Shown: piece by piece, positions 1 to 9,282 of the stretch
How positions within the stretch are numbered: position 1 is the first letter of the stretch
Layout of the letters: each line of letters starts with the position of its first letter
Source of the DNA: CAYNJG01 sp965216885
Lineage (GTDB): Bacteria > Planctomycetota > Planctomycetia > Pirellulales > Pirellulaceae
Length of the DNA stretch: 64,000 bases
Assembly: GCA_965216885.1 (NCBI GenBank)
Contig: OZ244209.1
Location: 2,790,001 to 2,854,000 of the forward strand
Direction: 5' to 3'
The notes under the pieces: generated by a model
The model's database searches: none
What the model saw: the letters and a program-made list of their open reading frames with translations, nothing else
Told to the model about the DNA's origin: nothing
Position numbers and translations under genes: made by a program

Positions 1-261
1 ATCCAAATCCTGCACGACCCTTTCGAACAACAGAACCCGTTTCCGCACCACGAACTGCTGGAGAGCCTCGCGAACGCGTCGGGCGGCAGGGTACTCGCAG
101 ACACAGACGAACTTGCCAACATGTTGACCTCGCTACCCGTGGTGCGGGGCCCCTCAGAGCTAACTCGCGCGCCGGTGTGGAGCAAATGGTGGGCGATGGC
201 AGGCATCATTGGACTCATTTCAACCGAGTGGTGCTACCGTCGCTGGATCGGGCTCGCTTAG
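1..261 (+). CDS. C-terminal fragment of a membrane-anchored protein (VWA/glutamine-amidotransferase-like family likely)
   Basis: Frame 1 is open from the first base to a TAG at 259-261, giving the last 86 residues of a protein that begins outside the window. It has a soluble part containing LLESLANASGGRVL, then a single hydrophobic helix (WWAMAGIIGLIS) followed by a short basic tail (EWCYRRWIGLA). A 'gene ends in a WW...TAEW..RR..GL helix' tail is common in planctomycete membrane proteins of the VWA/BatA-like and glutamine-amidotransferase-like type, and the SGG(R) segment resembles the end of such domains. The family assignment is an inference from this tail only; the catalytic or metal-binding part is not visible. 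It lies 82 bases before the next gene on the same strand. Confidence 0.6.
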   Translation: MQILHDPFEQQNPFPHHELLESLANASGGRVLADTDELANMLTSLPVVRGPSELTRAPVWSKWWAMAGIIGLISTEWCYRRWIGLA

Positions 262-343
262 GAACAGCTACAAGGCAACACCCGACGCATCCGGGACTCG
301 TAAGACAAAGCAACACAATCGGTTCAAAAAGGGAGTCCGGTAG

Positions 344-1216
344 ATGATCGTTCGCATACTCGTCCTTATGATGCTGGCTAGTTTCCTGACTCCGATATCG
401 AAGGCCGCCGACGCGGAAACGGCGGTCGCCAAGCCGGACAGGCCGCCGGGCATCTATCAAAAGGAGCTCGAGAATTACGAGCTCTTTGTTGGCAAACGGA
501 ATCGCCAACCTCTACAGATGGAACCGCGCCCCATCCTCAACTGGGTAGGCGAATTCCCCAAGCGTGGCTCGGTCTTCGTGTGGACGCATCAGGGCAGACC
601 CATGGTCGTTGGGCAATGCTTCAGCTTCAAGACGGGTGACCCGCGACGCGCCGATCGACTTGTGTTCAAACACACGTTCCACTCGCTGTCACAAGATCCC
701 GTAACCTGCGAGGCCGAGGGTGACGTCGTGTGGAATCCAACAAGCCCCGGCATTGACCTGACCAAAGGGAGCTTCGCCGGCACACCGTCCGGTCGAAAGG
801 CAACTCGACTGGCGCAGATGCGGGCGATCGGGCGGAAGTTCAAATTTCGCGTAGAAGGCTATACCAAGGGGCAACTACGATTCCTGCCGCAGCCGTTGTA
901 CCGCTATGAATCCGAAAAGCAGGACGTGATCGACGGTGGCATTTTCTCCTTCTCCTTCGGCTCGGACCCCGAGGCGCTGTTGATCGTGGAAGCGGTCGAA
1001 GGCGACGAAGGGCCCGAATGGCAGTTTGGTTTGGCTCGATTCAATCTGCAGGAATCCTTCGCGGAATTCGGCGGCAAACGAATCTGGCACGTCGGTTCGA
1101 TCAGCCATTTCCGCGGCGCGACGCTTGCTGGCATGAAAGCCAGTCAGACACGCCAACGCGAAGAGTACGTGTCCTTTTACTCCGAACACACTGAACCGCT
1201 TCCCAACCCGGAATAG
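344..1216 (+). CDS. Secreted hypothetical protein, first of a tandem paralogous pair
   Basis: The 290-residue product starts with a classical signal peptide (MIVRILVLMMLASFLTPISKA) with likely cleavage after SKA. I do not recognise a named domain. A GGGAG-like purine stretch (aaaagggag) lies about 10 bases before the ATG. The central part (FVWTHQGRPMVVGQCFSF, then HTFHSLSQDPV) aligns by eye with the following gene (IWLDKMNRPAVLGTVFGW, then ELHSLSDVPV). Both also share a late segment with YRYE or YEYD, then GGxFxFxxxxDxE and an 'E..G.P.W.F..A.F' block. The pair is therefore a tandem duplication of a secreted, probably periplasmic, protein. No catalytic motif or heme site is visible. Confidence 0.8.
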   Translation: MIVRILVLMMLASFLTPISKAADAETAVAKPDRPPGIYQKELENYELFVGKRNRQPLQMEPRPILNWVGEFPKRGSVFVWTHQGRPMVVGQCFSFKTGDPRRADRLVFKHTFHSLSQDPVTCEAEGDVVWNPTSPGIDLTKGSFAGTPSGRKATRLAQMRAIGRKFKFRVEGYTKGQLRFLPQPLYRYESEKQDVIDGGIFSFSFGSDPEALLIVEAVEGDEGPEWQFGLARFNLQESFAEFGGKRIWHVGSISHFRGATLAGMKASQTRQREEYVSFYSEHTEPLPNPE

Positions 1217-1226
1217 CAGGAAGACC

Positions 1227-2147
1227 ATGATGCACGCGACTCCTTACTTCGCCATTGGGCTAATGCTTGTCGGATACGCAGGCACATCGTCAGCACAGGA
1301 ACCCACGGCAACTGCAACGGCAGACAACTCAGTGCCGGCGGAGACATCTACACCCGATACGAAAACCGTGCAAAAGCAGATCTCCGACTACTGGATTGGC
1401 CAGTCGCGCAAACACGCGGAGACCTACTCCATTGCGCCGACGGATTCGCCCGGTGACGAATTCAAACTCTACAAGCACCCGGTGTTTCAACACATTCAGA
1501 CGGTGCGCGGCAATGACATTGGCGCGGTACACATCTGGCTGGACAAGATGAATCGCCCCGCCGTACTGGGAACCGTCTTTGGCTGGACAACCAGCAATAC
1601 GACGCGAATGCTCTTCAACGAACTACATTCGCTTTCTGACGTCCCGGTTTCCGCAAAGCAAGCCGGTCGGGCACTTTGGCAATCCGAAACGCCCGGCACG
1701 AAATGGGCTGCTGTCCCCAATGCGCCCACCCCGAAATCCTCGCCCCGGCTCCGGCGTATCCAGGCGAAGGCGATCGCCAAGAAATTTACGTCCCACACGA
1801 TTGATCGTAAGAAAGAGCGATTCGAATTGCGGCGGGTTCCATCGCCAATCTACGAGTACGATCTCGCCAACGACAAGACTCGTGGCGGCGCGGTTTTCGT
1901 TTTTTGCACCTCCACCGATATCGAAACCGTCATCTGGCTGGAAGTCCGCAACAGCGAAGGGCAGCCACGCTGGGAGTTTACCTGCGCAAAATTCACGGAC
2001 TACGAACCGCATATTCAGTATGAGAAACGCGACGTCTGGAAACCGTTTGAAGATGCGTACCTGGAAAACGGCAATCCTCATTTCTGGGCTCCGGTCGGAA
2101 CCCGCCCCATGCCACAGGTCGAGAAAGATTATCGTGCGAGGCTCTAG
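1227..2147 (+). CDS. Secreted hypothetical protein, second of a tandem paralogous pair
   Basis: This 306-residue protein begins ten bases after the preceding stop, with an AGGAAG ribosome-binding site five bases before the ATG, so the two are probably co-transcribed. It has an N-terminal signal peptide (hydrophobic YFAIGLMLVGYAG, cleavage near SSAQE). A low-complexity Thr/Ala/Pro linker precedes the conserved body. Its body is a diverged copy of the upstream protein: the HSLSDVPVSAKQAG...WQSETPG block matches HSLSQDPVTCEAEG...WNPTSPG there, and the spacing of the C-terminal GGAVFVFCTSTD segment is similar. Function unknown; probably periplasmic or secreted. Confidence 0.8.
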   Translation: MMHATPYFAIGLMLVGYAGTSSAQEPTATATADNSVPAETSTPDTKTVQKQISDYWIGQSRKHAETYSIAPTDSPGDEFKLYKHPVFQHIQTVRGNDIGAVHIWLDKMNRPAVLGTVFGWTTSNTTRMLFNELHSLSDVPVSAKQAGRALWQSETPGTKWAAVPNAPTPKSSPRLRRIQAKAIAKKFTSHTIDRKKERFELRRVPSPIYEYDLANDKTRGGAVFVFCTSTDIETVIWLEVRNSEGQPRWEFTCAKFTDYEPHIQYEKRDVWKPFEDAYLENGNPHFWAPVGTRPMPQVEKDYRARL

Positions 2148-2473
2148 TTAAACGTGCAACAACGCCCGACCTTCGACTGACCTTGATGGGCCGAATTGTC
2201 GGTCCGGCGTTCTCACATGTCAGTAGCGCCTTATCGAATGCACGATTTCCGGTTATGCCGCGTGCAATAGCCTTGTGAACTGAACAGCAGCGTGCAAATG
2301 CGGAAGCTCCCCGTTCTCAGCCGACTTCGCGCAATTCCAGGCGTAACCAGAAAAAGGGTGTCTCGAGCGCCCCTGGGTCGACGGACTCCAAATAGGCCGG
2401 CGTGTTTTCTTCACGAAGGCTTATAGTCCCATCCAGAAACAGTATCGCCTGTTTCGAACCGTTAACTCGTCGC
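2148..2473. other. Intergenic stretch with one short hairpin
   Basis: About 325 bases with no convincing gene. The only structure seen is an inverted repeat at 2188-2205 (GGGCCGA, loop ATTG, TCGGTCC; seven pairs with one G-T wobble), 41 bases after the preceding stop. It could end the transcript of the paralogous pair, but it has no T-run. A reading frame open from a GTG at 2402 continues into the next gene, and I take its first part as non-coding. Confidence 0.4.
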
Positions 2474-3229
2474 ATGAGCTACGGATTCATGAACGCATCC
2501 GCTTTTCGCATCCGGCCTGCGCGCGTGTTCAGCTATCACCTGTGCGTTATCCTGGTGCTCACGATCATAGGCATCACCGCCCGAACTTTGATTTACCGGA
2601 TCGCTCCGGACATTGATACCGAAAGTGCCGACATACCTTCGATCGCGCGATTGCTTTCGAGGTTCGATCTTGGCTTCGAGCCTAGCATCTCGGCGTGGTT
2701 CTCGTCGTTGGCAATGATGTTCACAGCGATGCTACTTTGGGTGATTGGCCAATCACGTCAGCCGCAGGCGCCTTACCGCCGGCACTGGACCTTTCTCGCA
2801 CTGCTTTTTACCTTGTTGGCGCTGGACGAAGTCGTGATGTTTCACGAGACGCTTTCAAAAGCAACGAATGCCGTTATCGGTCCAACTCAGGGCGTATTGC
2901 ATTTTGCCTGGGTCATCCCGGGCGGTATTTTTGTCATCCTCCTTTCCATTTCGCTGTTGAGTTTCGTCTGGCATCAGCAGCCACCGATACGTTGGCTATT
3001 TGTATGCTCGGCCGCGGTCTTCGTCGGAGGTGCAATTGGCATGGAACTGATCGAGAACGTGCTGATCGATGCGGGACAGTTGTCCAGCTTTCGGTTTACG
3101 CTGGTCCAGGCTGCGGAAGAGAGCATGGAAATGCTGGGCGTCGCCATCTTTATCTATGCGCTACTACGGCTACTGGAATCGGAGTTCCGCGTTGTAGAGC
3201 TTGGCAGCCGCTCGTCCAATTCCGCCTGA
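2474..3229 (+). CDS. Six-helix integral membrane protein of unknown function
   Basis: From the ATG at 2474 the product is 251 residues. The frame also opens at a GTG at 2402, but that extension is polar and poorly conserved in character. Six hydrophobic helices are visible, among them YHLCVILVLTIIGITA, FSSLAMMFTAMLLWVIG, WTFLALLFTLLALDE, FAWVIPGGIFVILLSIS, FVCSAAVFVGGAIGMELIE and a final one around MLGVAIFIYALL. Acidic residues sit at the ends of or within helices 3, 5 and 6 (LDE, ELIE, AEESME). No named family recognised. It is followed after four bases by a polysaccharide flippase and then a GNAT protein, so a role in cell-surface polysaccharide export or modification is a reasonable guess from context only. 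Confidence 0.75.
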   Translation: MSYGFMNASAFRIRPARVFSYHLCVILVLTIIGITARTLIYRIAPDIDTESADIPSIARLLSRFDLGFEPSISAWFSSLAMMFTAMLLWVIGQSRQPQAPYRRHWTFLALLFTLLALDEVVMFHETLSKATNAVIGPTQGVLHFAWVIPGGIFVILLSISLLSFVWHQQPPIRWLFVCSAAVFVGGAIGMELIENVLIDAGQLSSFRFTLVQAAEESMEMLGVAIFIYALLRLLESEFRVVELGSRSSNSA

Positions 3230-3233
3230 TGCC

Positions 3234-4550
3234 ATGAAACATGAATCCAGTCGCAGTCCGCTGTCGGCGTTAGCATCCAGGAGCTTTGCGCAAATCAGGA
3301 CTCCAAACAGATCAACGCTGGCAATACTGGATCAGGCCGTCGTCAGTGGCGGAAGGCTGGCGATCACGCTGTTGATCGGTCGCTACGCAGGTGCCGAAGA
3401 ACTGGGATGGTACACGGCAGTCTTCGTGGTTCACCTGATGTTCGCCGCAGCGGTTGACGCCTTTGTCGTATCCCCATTCACGGTCTACCACGTGGACTTT
3501 GGCCGGGACCGCGAACGCAGCTATGCGGGAAGTACGCTGTTGCTAACCGTCATCATCGCGTTGGCAGCCGCGCTCGTTGCGGTTGTCCTCAGCTTAGCCT
3601 CGACAGCGCCGCAGATGGCACGCGCCCTACTGGGGCTTGCCGTGGCCTGCGTTCCATTGTTGCTTTGGGAGTTTGCCCGCCGGCATGCCATCGCACAGCT
3701 TCAAATGCCGCGGGCGCTGATGCTTGATAGCGCGGTGATGGGCGCGGTCGTGGTCGGAATTCTCTTCAACGTCTGGCGCGACACACTGACCGCCCAGACG
3801 GCTTACGTTGCGATTGGCCTGGGCTGCACTGCGGGACTCGCCGGATGGTGGGTTTGCAATCAATCGCAATTCAGCTGGGATCGGCAACTCATCTGGGAGG
3901 ACTTCCAGCGAAACGCAGGATTCGGCCGCTGGGTGATCGGCGGACAGTTGGTGGCGGTGTCTCATGGTTACGCGCCGGCGATGATCCTGCTGATCCTGAT
4001 CGGCCCCGAAGCCGCCGGTACGTTCGCCGCCTGTGAAAACGTGATCCTGATTTCCAATCCGCTCGTTCTGGCGATCACCAACCTGGTCGCGGCCACTTCC
4101 GCTCGGGCGCACCGCGAAGGCCAGAGCGGGGCAGTGCGTTTGGTCGTCTTCAAGGCAGCAACCCGCTTCGGACTTCTCATGACAGCCTTTGCACTGCTTG
4201 TCTCTTTCGCGGGACCACCCGTGATTCAGATGCTGTTCGGCAGCGGATTTGAGATTGATGGACGAGTCATCTCGATCCTTGCCTGCGGCGTCCCCATCAT
4301 CGCCGTCAGTAACCTGTTTGCAGTTGGGCTACGAGCGTGCAGGCGTCTGTCCAGCGAATTCAAGGCCCGGCTGGCTGGCTGCATCACCACACTGGCAATC
4401 GCGTTCCCGGCGGCAAAGAGCTTTGGCCTGTCCGGCATCGCGGTCGCACTGGTGGTAGGTGCTCTGGTGACGGTGGTGTGTCAGTTCTTTGCGTTGCTGT
4501 CATCAGTGGCTACCTCGGAGAGCGCGCCGCACTCAACCTCGACTGCATAG
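3234..4550 (+). CDS. Polysaccharide flippase (Wzx/MOP superfamily)
   Basis: A 438-residue, highly hydrophobic protein with about twelve membrane helices. It opens with a short basic cytoplasmic tail and the segment LAILDQAVVSGGRLAITLLIGRYAG, typical of lipopolysaccharide/teichoic-acid flippases. The region GAEELGWYTAVFVVHLMFAA fits the same family ('G..e.G.y..a'). Such proteins move lipid-linked glycans across the inner membrane. I chose the ATG at 3234 because it follows the upstream stop (3227-3229) by four bases and removes an overlap. No Wzy polymerase or glycosyltransferase lies next to it here, so the exported glycan is unknown. Confidence 0.8.
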   Translation: MKHESSRSPLSALASRSFAQIRTPNRSTLAILDQAVVSGGRLAITLLIGRYAGAEELGWYTAVFVVHLMFAAAVDAFVVSPFTVYHVDFGRDRERSYAGSTLLLTVIIALAAALVAVVLSLASTAPQMARALLGLAVACVPLLLWEFARRHAIAQLQMPRALMLDSAVMGAVVVGILFNVWRDTLTAQTAYVAIGLGCTAGLAGWWVCNQSQFSWDRQLIWEDFQRNAGFGRWVIGGQLVAVSHGYAPAMILLILIGPEAAGTFAACENVILISNPLVLAITNLVAATSARAHREGQSGAVRLVVFKAATRFGLLMTAFALLVSFAGPPVIQMLFGSGFEIDGRVISILACGVPIIAVSNLFAVGLRACRRLSSEFKARLAGCITTLAIAFPAAKSFGLSGIAVALVVGALVTVVCQFFALLSSVATSESAPHSTSTA

Positions 4551-4595
4551 ACCGGAGCTTCGCACTCGCAATCTGGCCCTCGGGCAATCCTTACC

Positions 4596-5564
4596 ATGGT
4601 CCGACTTGAAAAGATCACTTCGTCGCTGTTTCCCCGACTGTACTCGGCATTCCTGATTGATGATGACCCGCTTTCCGGCGAGCCGGATTGGCGCAGCGTG
4701 TTTGACTATCGCTGGCACACTCCGGAAGGACACTGTGGATACGCCATGTTGGATGGTGATCAGGTCGTGGGCATGATGGGGATGGTCTTTTCGACGCGAA
4801 TCATCAACGAGGCCTATCACCAGTTCTGCAACATCCACACATGGTGGGTGCATGAGGCATACCGTGGCCACAGCCTGATGATGCTGCGTCCCGTCCGGGA
4901 ACTCGACTCACGCTACACGGTGACGCACTTCACTCCCTGCGATACGATCCGAGCACTCTATGGCAGACTGGGATTTTCCAGCCTCAGTTCGCAGTTGCGA
5001 ATCATGCTGCCCTCCACCTCAAAGTCCGGCAACCACAAGCTAGAGCTCGTCCGCGAACCGAGTGTTCTTTCGCAAGTCCTAAACGAACGCGACCACCGCA
5101 TCCATCACGATCACCTGCCGTATCCGTGCAGCGGAGTCCTGTTTCGCGATGATGAAGATGATTGTTACGTGCTCTACAACCACGTCGTGCGGCATCGATT
5201 GCCGTACATCCATGTGCATTACATTGGCAACCGAAACATGTTCGCCGCGAAGGAAATACAGATCCGAGCGGCTTTGCTGAAAGAAGAGCCGGGGGCAAAA
5301 TTTGTCGCAATGGACGAGCGGCTGACTGGCGAGCTAGAGCTGAAGCGAAGTTTCCGCTTTTGGGCACCAGCCAATGCGTTATTCAAATCGAATGAGCTTG
5401 CGCCACACCAAATCGACAACCTGTATTCCGACGTTGTCTTCCTTGGCCTCACAACGTTGCCGCATATGACTTTCGAAATCAAAAAGTACCTAGGCAACGC
5501 GTTCCAGTTCGCAAGCTCCGCAGGGTCCCGCCGGCGTACAGGTCGCAACAAAGGCAACAAGTAG
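4596..5564 (+). CDS. GNAT-type N-acyltransferase-like protein
   Basis: The 322-residue protein resembles acyltransferases of the GNAT fold found in exopolysaccharide clusters. Residues about 40-140 show the expected order: a beta strand with 'GYAMLDGDQVVGMMGMV', a helix turn with 'WWVHEAYRGHSLMMLRP' in the acetyl-CoA-binding position, and 'LYGRLGFSSLSS', the typical closing strand of GNATs. The C-terminal half (from about residue 155) is a second domain with 'FRDDEDDCYVLYN', possibly a second degenerate GNAT unit. Likely cytosolic, transferring an acyl group to an amino sugar or similar acceptor. The acceptor cannot be read from sequence. It follows the flippase by 45 bases. Confidence 0.65.
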   Translation: MVRLEKITSSLFPRLYSAFLIDDDPLSGEPDWRSVFDYRWHTPEGHCGYAMLDGDQVVGMMGMVFSTRIINEAYHQFCNIHTWWVHEAYRGHSLMMLRPVRELDSRYTVTHFTPCDTIRALYGRLGFSSLSSQLRIMLPSTSKSGNHKLELVREPSVLSQVLNERDHRIHHDHLPYPCSGVLFRDDEDDCYVLYNHVVRHRLPYIHVHYIGNRNMFAAKEIQIRAALLKEEPGAKFVAMDERLTGELELKRSFRFWAPANALFKSNELAPHQIDNLYSDVVFLGLTTLPHMTFEIKKYLGNAFQFASSAGSRRRTGRNKGNK

Positions 5565-5569
5565 AGCCA

Positions 5570-7846
5570 CTAGTCCGCAACAAGGAACTCGATTGCAGCG
5601 GGAATCCAGCCGCTGTCCCACGCGTGACGCCGCTTGGGCTCCATGACGTAGCGGTGCGGAATCCCCTGTTGGACCATAAGGCGGTGAATCTCAACGCCGC
5701 CCGTGGCGCGATTGCCCTCGGTGTTGTAATAGAACAGGCGAGCGTCTTCGCCGAGCTCCTTGCCCCGCGTTTTGATCAGGGTTGAAAGCCGATTCGCCTC
5801 GAAATTTCCAACCGTCCCCCAGTCACGCGCGATGCGTTCGGCTCGCTCGGTTTCCTGGATGGGACCAGTATCCACACGGATCCCCGAATCCCATGCAGCC
5901 GCTCGGTGAAACACATCTGGATTCCGAAGTAGCAACGCCAAAGATCCCCATCCCGATTTGCTGAAACCAATCAACAACCGCCCACTGGCATCGTCCACCA
6001 CCGGGTATCGTTTCTCAACGAACGGAATCACCGTCTTCAGTAAATGACTCTCATCCAGTTTCTCTGAATTCAAGTCGTGGTCCGCATACCACGGCTTGCT
6101 GGTGAACGCCGGAGCGACACAAATCAGTTGGTGTTGATTGTGAAAACCGTGTTTCTTGATCTCGACCAGCCCATCACCATGCTTGAACAGGCCGTCCTCG
6201 TGCACCGGCAGCACATAGAGCACGCGATACTTTCGCCGCAGGTCGAAGTCATCCGGTAACAGGATTCGCAGCGTCGTCTTGTCTGCCTGATGAGGCGACC
6301 AGATACGGAAAGTTCGAAAGCCGCCATCGGACTGTTTCTGACCGCGATCCCAAATGCGGAAGTCGCGAATACCACCGGAGAAGGAATTCGGATCGAAATC
6401 TGGATTGGGCAGCGCCGGCTGTGCACCGGCGGAAGCCAACAAGCGGTCGAGGGTGCGTTGCATCGAAGCGGCCCTCGCGGAATCGGAAGCAAACCGATCC
6501 TTTGCTTCCAGAGGGTCATTCTTCAGGTTGTAGAGCTCAAGCTTGCCGTCGTCCGGGTAGCGAATCAGCTTCCATCCATCTACCACCATCGAACTGTAGG
6601 GGATCGTCTCGTCGTAGTGCGGGTAGTGCCAGTAGAGCGGGCGATCCTCGATTTCTCCGCCAGCGAACACCGGAGTGATGTCTACGCCATCGAGATGCTC
6701 TTCAGGTCGTGGCGATGCACCGATGTACGAGAGCACGGTGGGGTACAGGTCCATCGCGATCGTGGACACGTCACTGACGCCTGATTTCACCCCGGGACCG
6801 GCCACAATCAGCGGCACGCGCGTACCACCTTCGTAAGCAGTTCCCTTGTTGCCGCGATGGTTGACGATGAACTCGTTTCCCTGACTCCCGTTGTCGCCGG
6901 TAAAAATCATGAGCGTATTTTCAAGCTGCCCAATCTCCTTCAACTTCGCCACGACACGCCCGACACTCTCATCCAGACTTTGCACCATCGCTGCCTTGCC
7001 CGGGTTTGTCATGTAGTAGTTGGCATTGGGGTTGGCAGCCAGCTTCTCTTCGTACTTTCTTACATACTCGGGCTTCCCCGTGATCGGGCCATGCACGGTG
7101 TAGTAAGACATATAGAGAAAGAACGGTTCGTCTTGTTTGCGTTCCAGGTAGTCAACGGCGCAATCGGTTAAGACATCCGTAAGGCAATCATCTTTGGTGC
7201 CTTTGCCTTCCAGCCCCGGAAAGCCACGAAAAGCCGGAAACAGAAACCGCCGCCCCTGATTCGCCGAATGGTCTCCGCCAAAGTTCTCGTCGAAACCATT
7301 GTTCTCGGGCATGTTGGCATCGTACATGGCCTCCAATTCAGCGATTCGCGCCGGGTTGTCGCGTTCGGTTGGCTTCGGTCGTGGCACGAGATGCCACTTC
7401 CCCAGGAAACACGTGGAATAGCCTTCTTCCTTCATCGCTTCCGGCCATAACACCCGTTCGCGGTCGATCCACGTTTGCCAGTCCGGCGTCAGCGTGCGCC
7501 GATTGATTTGCGGCTGGCCTGGTATCCAGTCTGTAAGATGCAATCGCGCCGGAGACCGGCCCGTCAGCAGTGCCGCCCGGCTGGGCGAACAGAGCGTACT
7601 GCCGGAGTAGGCGTGAGTAAATCGCATGCCGCGCTGCGCCAACGCGTCGATGTTGGGCGTCTCATGAAATCGACTCGCATAACAAACGAGTTCGTCCGCA
7701 CCGAGATCGTCGACCAAAAAAACCACAACGTTCCGTCGACGTTGTTCCTGCTTTGGCGATCGTGCCTGCGAATATCCAGTTTCCCGAAAAAGAAAAAGGC
7801 AAGCGACGACCGTTACGAGCCAAAGCGGGCGTTGAAAGCAACTCAT
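5570..7846 (-). CDS. Secreted arylsulfatase fused to an alpha/beta-hydrolase esterase domain
   Basis: This 758-residue protein has an N-terminal signal peptide (hydrophobic LWLVTVVACLFLF, cleavage near YSQA). The sulfatase domain spans roughly residues 35-490: metal-binding VVVFLVDDLGADE, the formylglycine site LCSPSRAALLTGR with the modified Cys at 86, then KWHLVPR and FTGDNGSQGNE. A second domain starts near residue 510 (FRTFRIWSP) and resembles an esterase of the alpha/beta-hydrolase fold: strand YRVLYVLPV, a nucleophile-elbow-like GFSKSGWGSLALL (Ser 629) and a late His in RRHAWDSGW. Known role of the families: sulfate ester hydrolysis on polysaccharides and ester (acyl or uronoyl) hydrolysis. 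Fusion suggests action on a substrate that is both sulfated and esterified. It needs a formylglycine-generating enzyme elsewhere. Confidence 0.85.
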   Translation of the reverse strand: MSCFQRPLWLVTVVACLFLFRETGYSQARSPKQEQRRRNVVVFLVDDLGADELVCYASRFHETPNIDALAQRGMRFTHAYSGSTLCSPSRAALLTGRSPARLHLTDWIPGQPQINRRTLTPDWQTWIDRERVLWPEAMKEEGYSTCFLGKWHLVPRPKPTERDNPARIAELEAMYDANMPENNGFDENFGGDHSANQGRRFLFPAFRGFPGLEGKGTKDDCLTDVLTDCAVDYLERKQDEPFFLYMSYYTVHGPITGKPEYVRKYEEKLAANPNANYYMTNPGKAAMVQSLDESVGRVVAKLKEIGQLENTLMIFTGDNGSQGNEFIVNHRGNKGTAYEGGTRVPLIVAGPGVKSGVSDVSTIAMDLYPTVLSYIGASPRPEEHLDGVDITPVFAGGEIEDRPLYWHYPHYDETIPYSSMVVDGWKLIRYPDDGKLELYNLKNDPLEAKDRFASDSARAASMQRTLDRLLASAGAQPALPNPDFDPNSFSGGIRDFRIWDRGQKQSDGGFRTFRIWSPHQADKTTLRILLPDDFDLRRKYRVLYVLPVHEDGLFKHGDGLVEIKKHGFHNQHQLICVAPAFTSKPWYADHDLNSEKLDESHLLKTVIPFVEKRYPVVDDASGRLLIGFSKSGWGSLALLLRNPDVFHRAAAWDSGIRVDTGPIQETERAERIARDWGTVGNFEANRLSTLIKTRGKELGEDARLFYYNTEGNRATGGVEIHRLMVQQGIPHRYVMEPKRRHAWDSGWIPAAIEFLVAD

Positions 7847-8019
7847 GGGACGCGGTGCTCACTGAATTTGCATTGAATGGTCTCCAAGTTTCGCACGTCG
7901 TTTCCTGCGACGCAATCGCCGATACTCGAGGAGCAAGGTGACTGGCACCTGGCCACAGCACTTCAGCGCCGACGGCGAGGACGATACAATCCGTCCTCGA
8001 CATAACTCATTCCACAAGA

Positions 8020-9282
8020 TTGTGGTCACGCCAACGACCGTGCGCCACCTACGGAGTCACTACCATCAACGCCATCCAACGTAGCCACTGGAACTTCTAT
8101 TCGGGCGCTCAATTTACGTTCGGCCCCCGCAGCGCCGTCACGCTGAGTTCCGTGGTCCAGCGACGTGAAGCCAAACGCGTTTTCGTCATCACTGACAAGG
8201 TACTCCGCAATGCGCAGGTCGTCCCGCTCATTGAGACCACATTGAAAGAGCTCACCTCGGCTGAATACGAGATCTACGACGAGGGCGAAGTGGAACCGAC
8301 AACGGCTGCCGTTTCGTCCGCCGCCGATGCTGCGCGTGACTTTGGCACTGATCTGTTCGTGGGCTTGGGCGGCGGTAGCAATATGGACCTCGCCAAGATC
8401 TGCCGCGTGGTCGCCCAACACGATTGTAAGCCGGCGGAATTGCTGGGCTTTGACAACGTGCCTTCCAACTGCCCGCCTCTGGTGTGCTTGCCGACGACCG
8501 CCGGAACTGGCAGTGAGGTCTCGCATTCTGCCGTGCTGCGAAACTCCGATACCGGCAAGAAGGGCGCGGTACTCAGTCAGAACATTCGCCCGGATGTAGC
8601 GATTGTTGATCCCTATCTCAATGTAACCTGCCCGAAAAAAGTGACCGCGGAGAGTGGCATCGATGCCCTGACGCACGCGATTGAGGCTTTGTTGGTCACC
8701 AACTTCTACGCCTTTGATGAGCAGCCCGGCGAAGCATTGCCCTACGAAGGCAACAACCCGTTTGGAGACATGTATGCCGAAAAGGCAATTCAGCTGATTG
8801 GCAAACACCTCGTGCGAGCCTGCGAAGAGCCGGAAGACCTGGCGGCCCGCAGCGGAATGTCACTCGCCGCTTCGCTGGCGGGCGCGGCGTTCGCCAACTG
8901 TGGCGTTGGGATGGCACACGCATTGGAATATCCGATCGGGAGTGCCGCGGGATGCACGCACGGTGTGGGAAATGGAATCGTGCTGCCGGAAGTCATGCGT
9001 TACCTCCAACAACATCGACCGGGACGCGTGGCGACTATCGGAAGGCTACTCGGCGGCGACACCAATCTCGCCGACTCGGAGTTAGGAGATTGGGCGATCG
9101 AACGAGTGGCTGAGATTCGCCAATCAATCGACCTCCCACAAACGCTGCGCGACGTTGGCATTCAGGAATCGCAACTCGAAACACTTGCGAAAGAGGCGTT
9201 CGCCCTCCAACGTCTTGTCGACTTAACACCCGGCAATCCCACCCACACGGATGGAATGCAAATTCTGAAGGCCTGCCTGTAG
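8020..9282 (+). CDS. Iron-containing alcohol dehydrogenase (group III)
   Basis: A 420-residue cytosolic dehydrogenase. The N-terminal Rossmann-like part has the cofactor motif GLGGGSNMDLAK and LPTTAGTGSEVS. The C-terminal helical part supplies the metal ligands in GIDALTHAIE, GVGMAHALEYPIG and GCTHGVGNGIVLP, the full set for iron-type alcohol dehydrogenases. It should oxidise an alcohol or reduce an aldehyde with NAD(P). The exact substrate is unknown. The start is uncertain: there is no ATG before the conserved body, and I accept a TTG at 8020 because the family's beta strand begins soon after (FTFGPRSAV). It is divergent from the sulfatase gene, with about 170 bases between them. Confidence 0.85.
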   Translation: MWSRQRPCATYGVTTINAIQRSHWNFYSGAQFTFGPRSAVTLSSVVQRREAKRVFVITDKVLRNAQVVPLIETTLKELTSAEYEIYDEGEVEPTTAAVSSAADAARDFGTDLFVGLGGGSNMDLAKICRVVAQHDCKPAELLGFDNVPSNCPPLVCLPTTAGTGSEVSHSAVLRNSDTGKKGAVLSQNIRPDVAIVDPYLNVTCPKKVTAESGIDALTHAIEALLVTNFYAFDEQPGEALPYEGNNPFGDMYAEKAIQLIGKHLVRACEEPEDLAARSGMSLAASLAGAAFANCGVGMAHALEYPIGSAAGCTHGVGNGIVLPEVMRYLQQHRPGRVATIGRLLGGDTNLADSELGDWAIERVAEIRQSIDLPQTLRDVGIQESQLETLAKEAFALQRLVDLTPGNPTHTDGMQILKACL

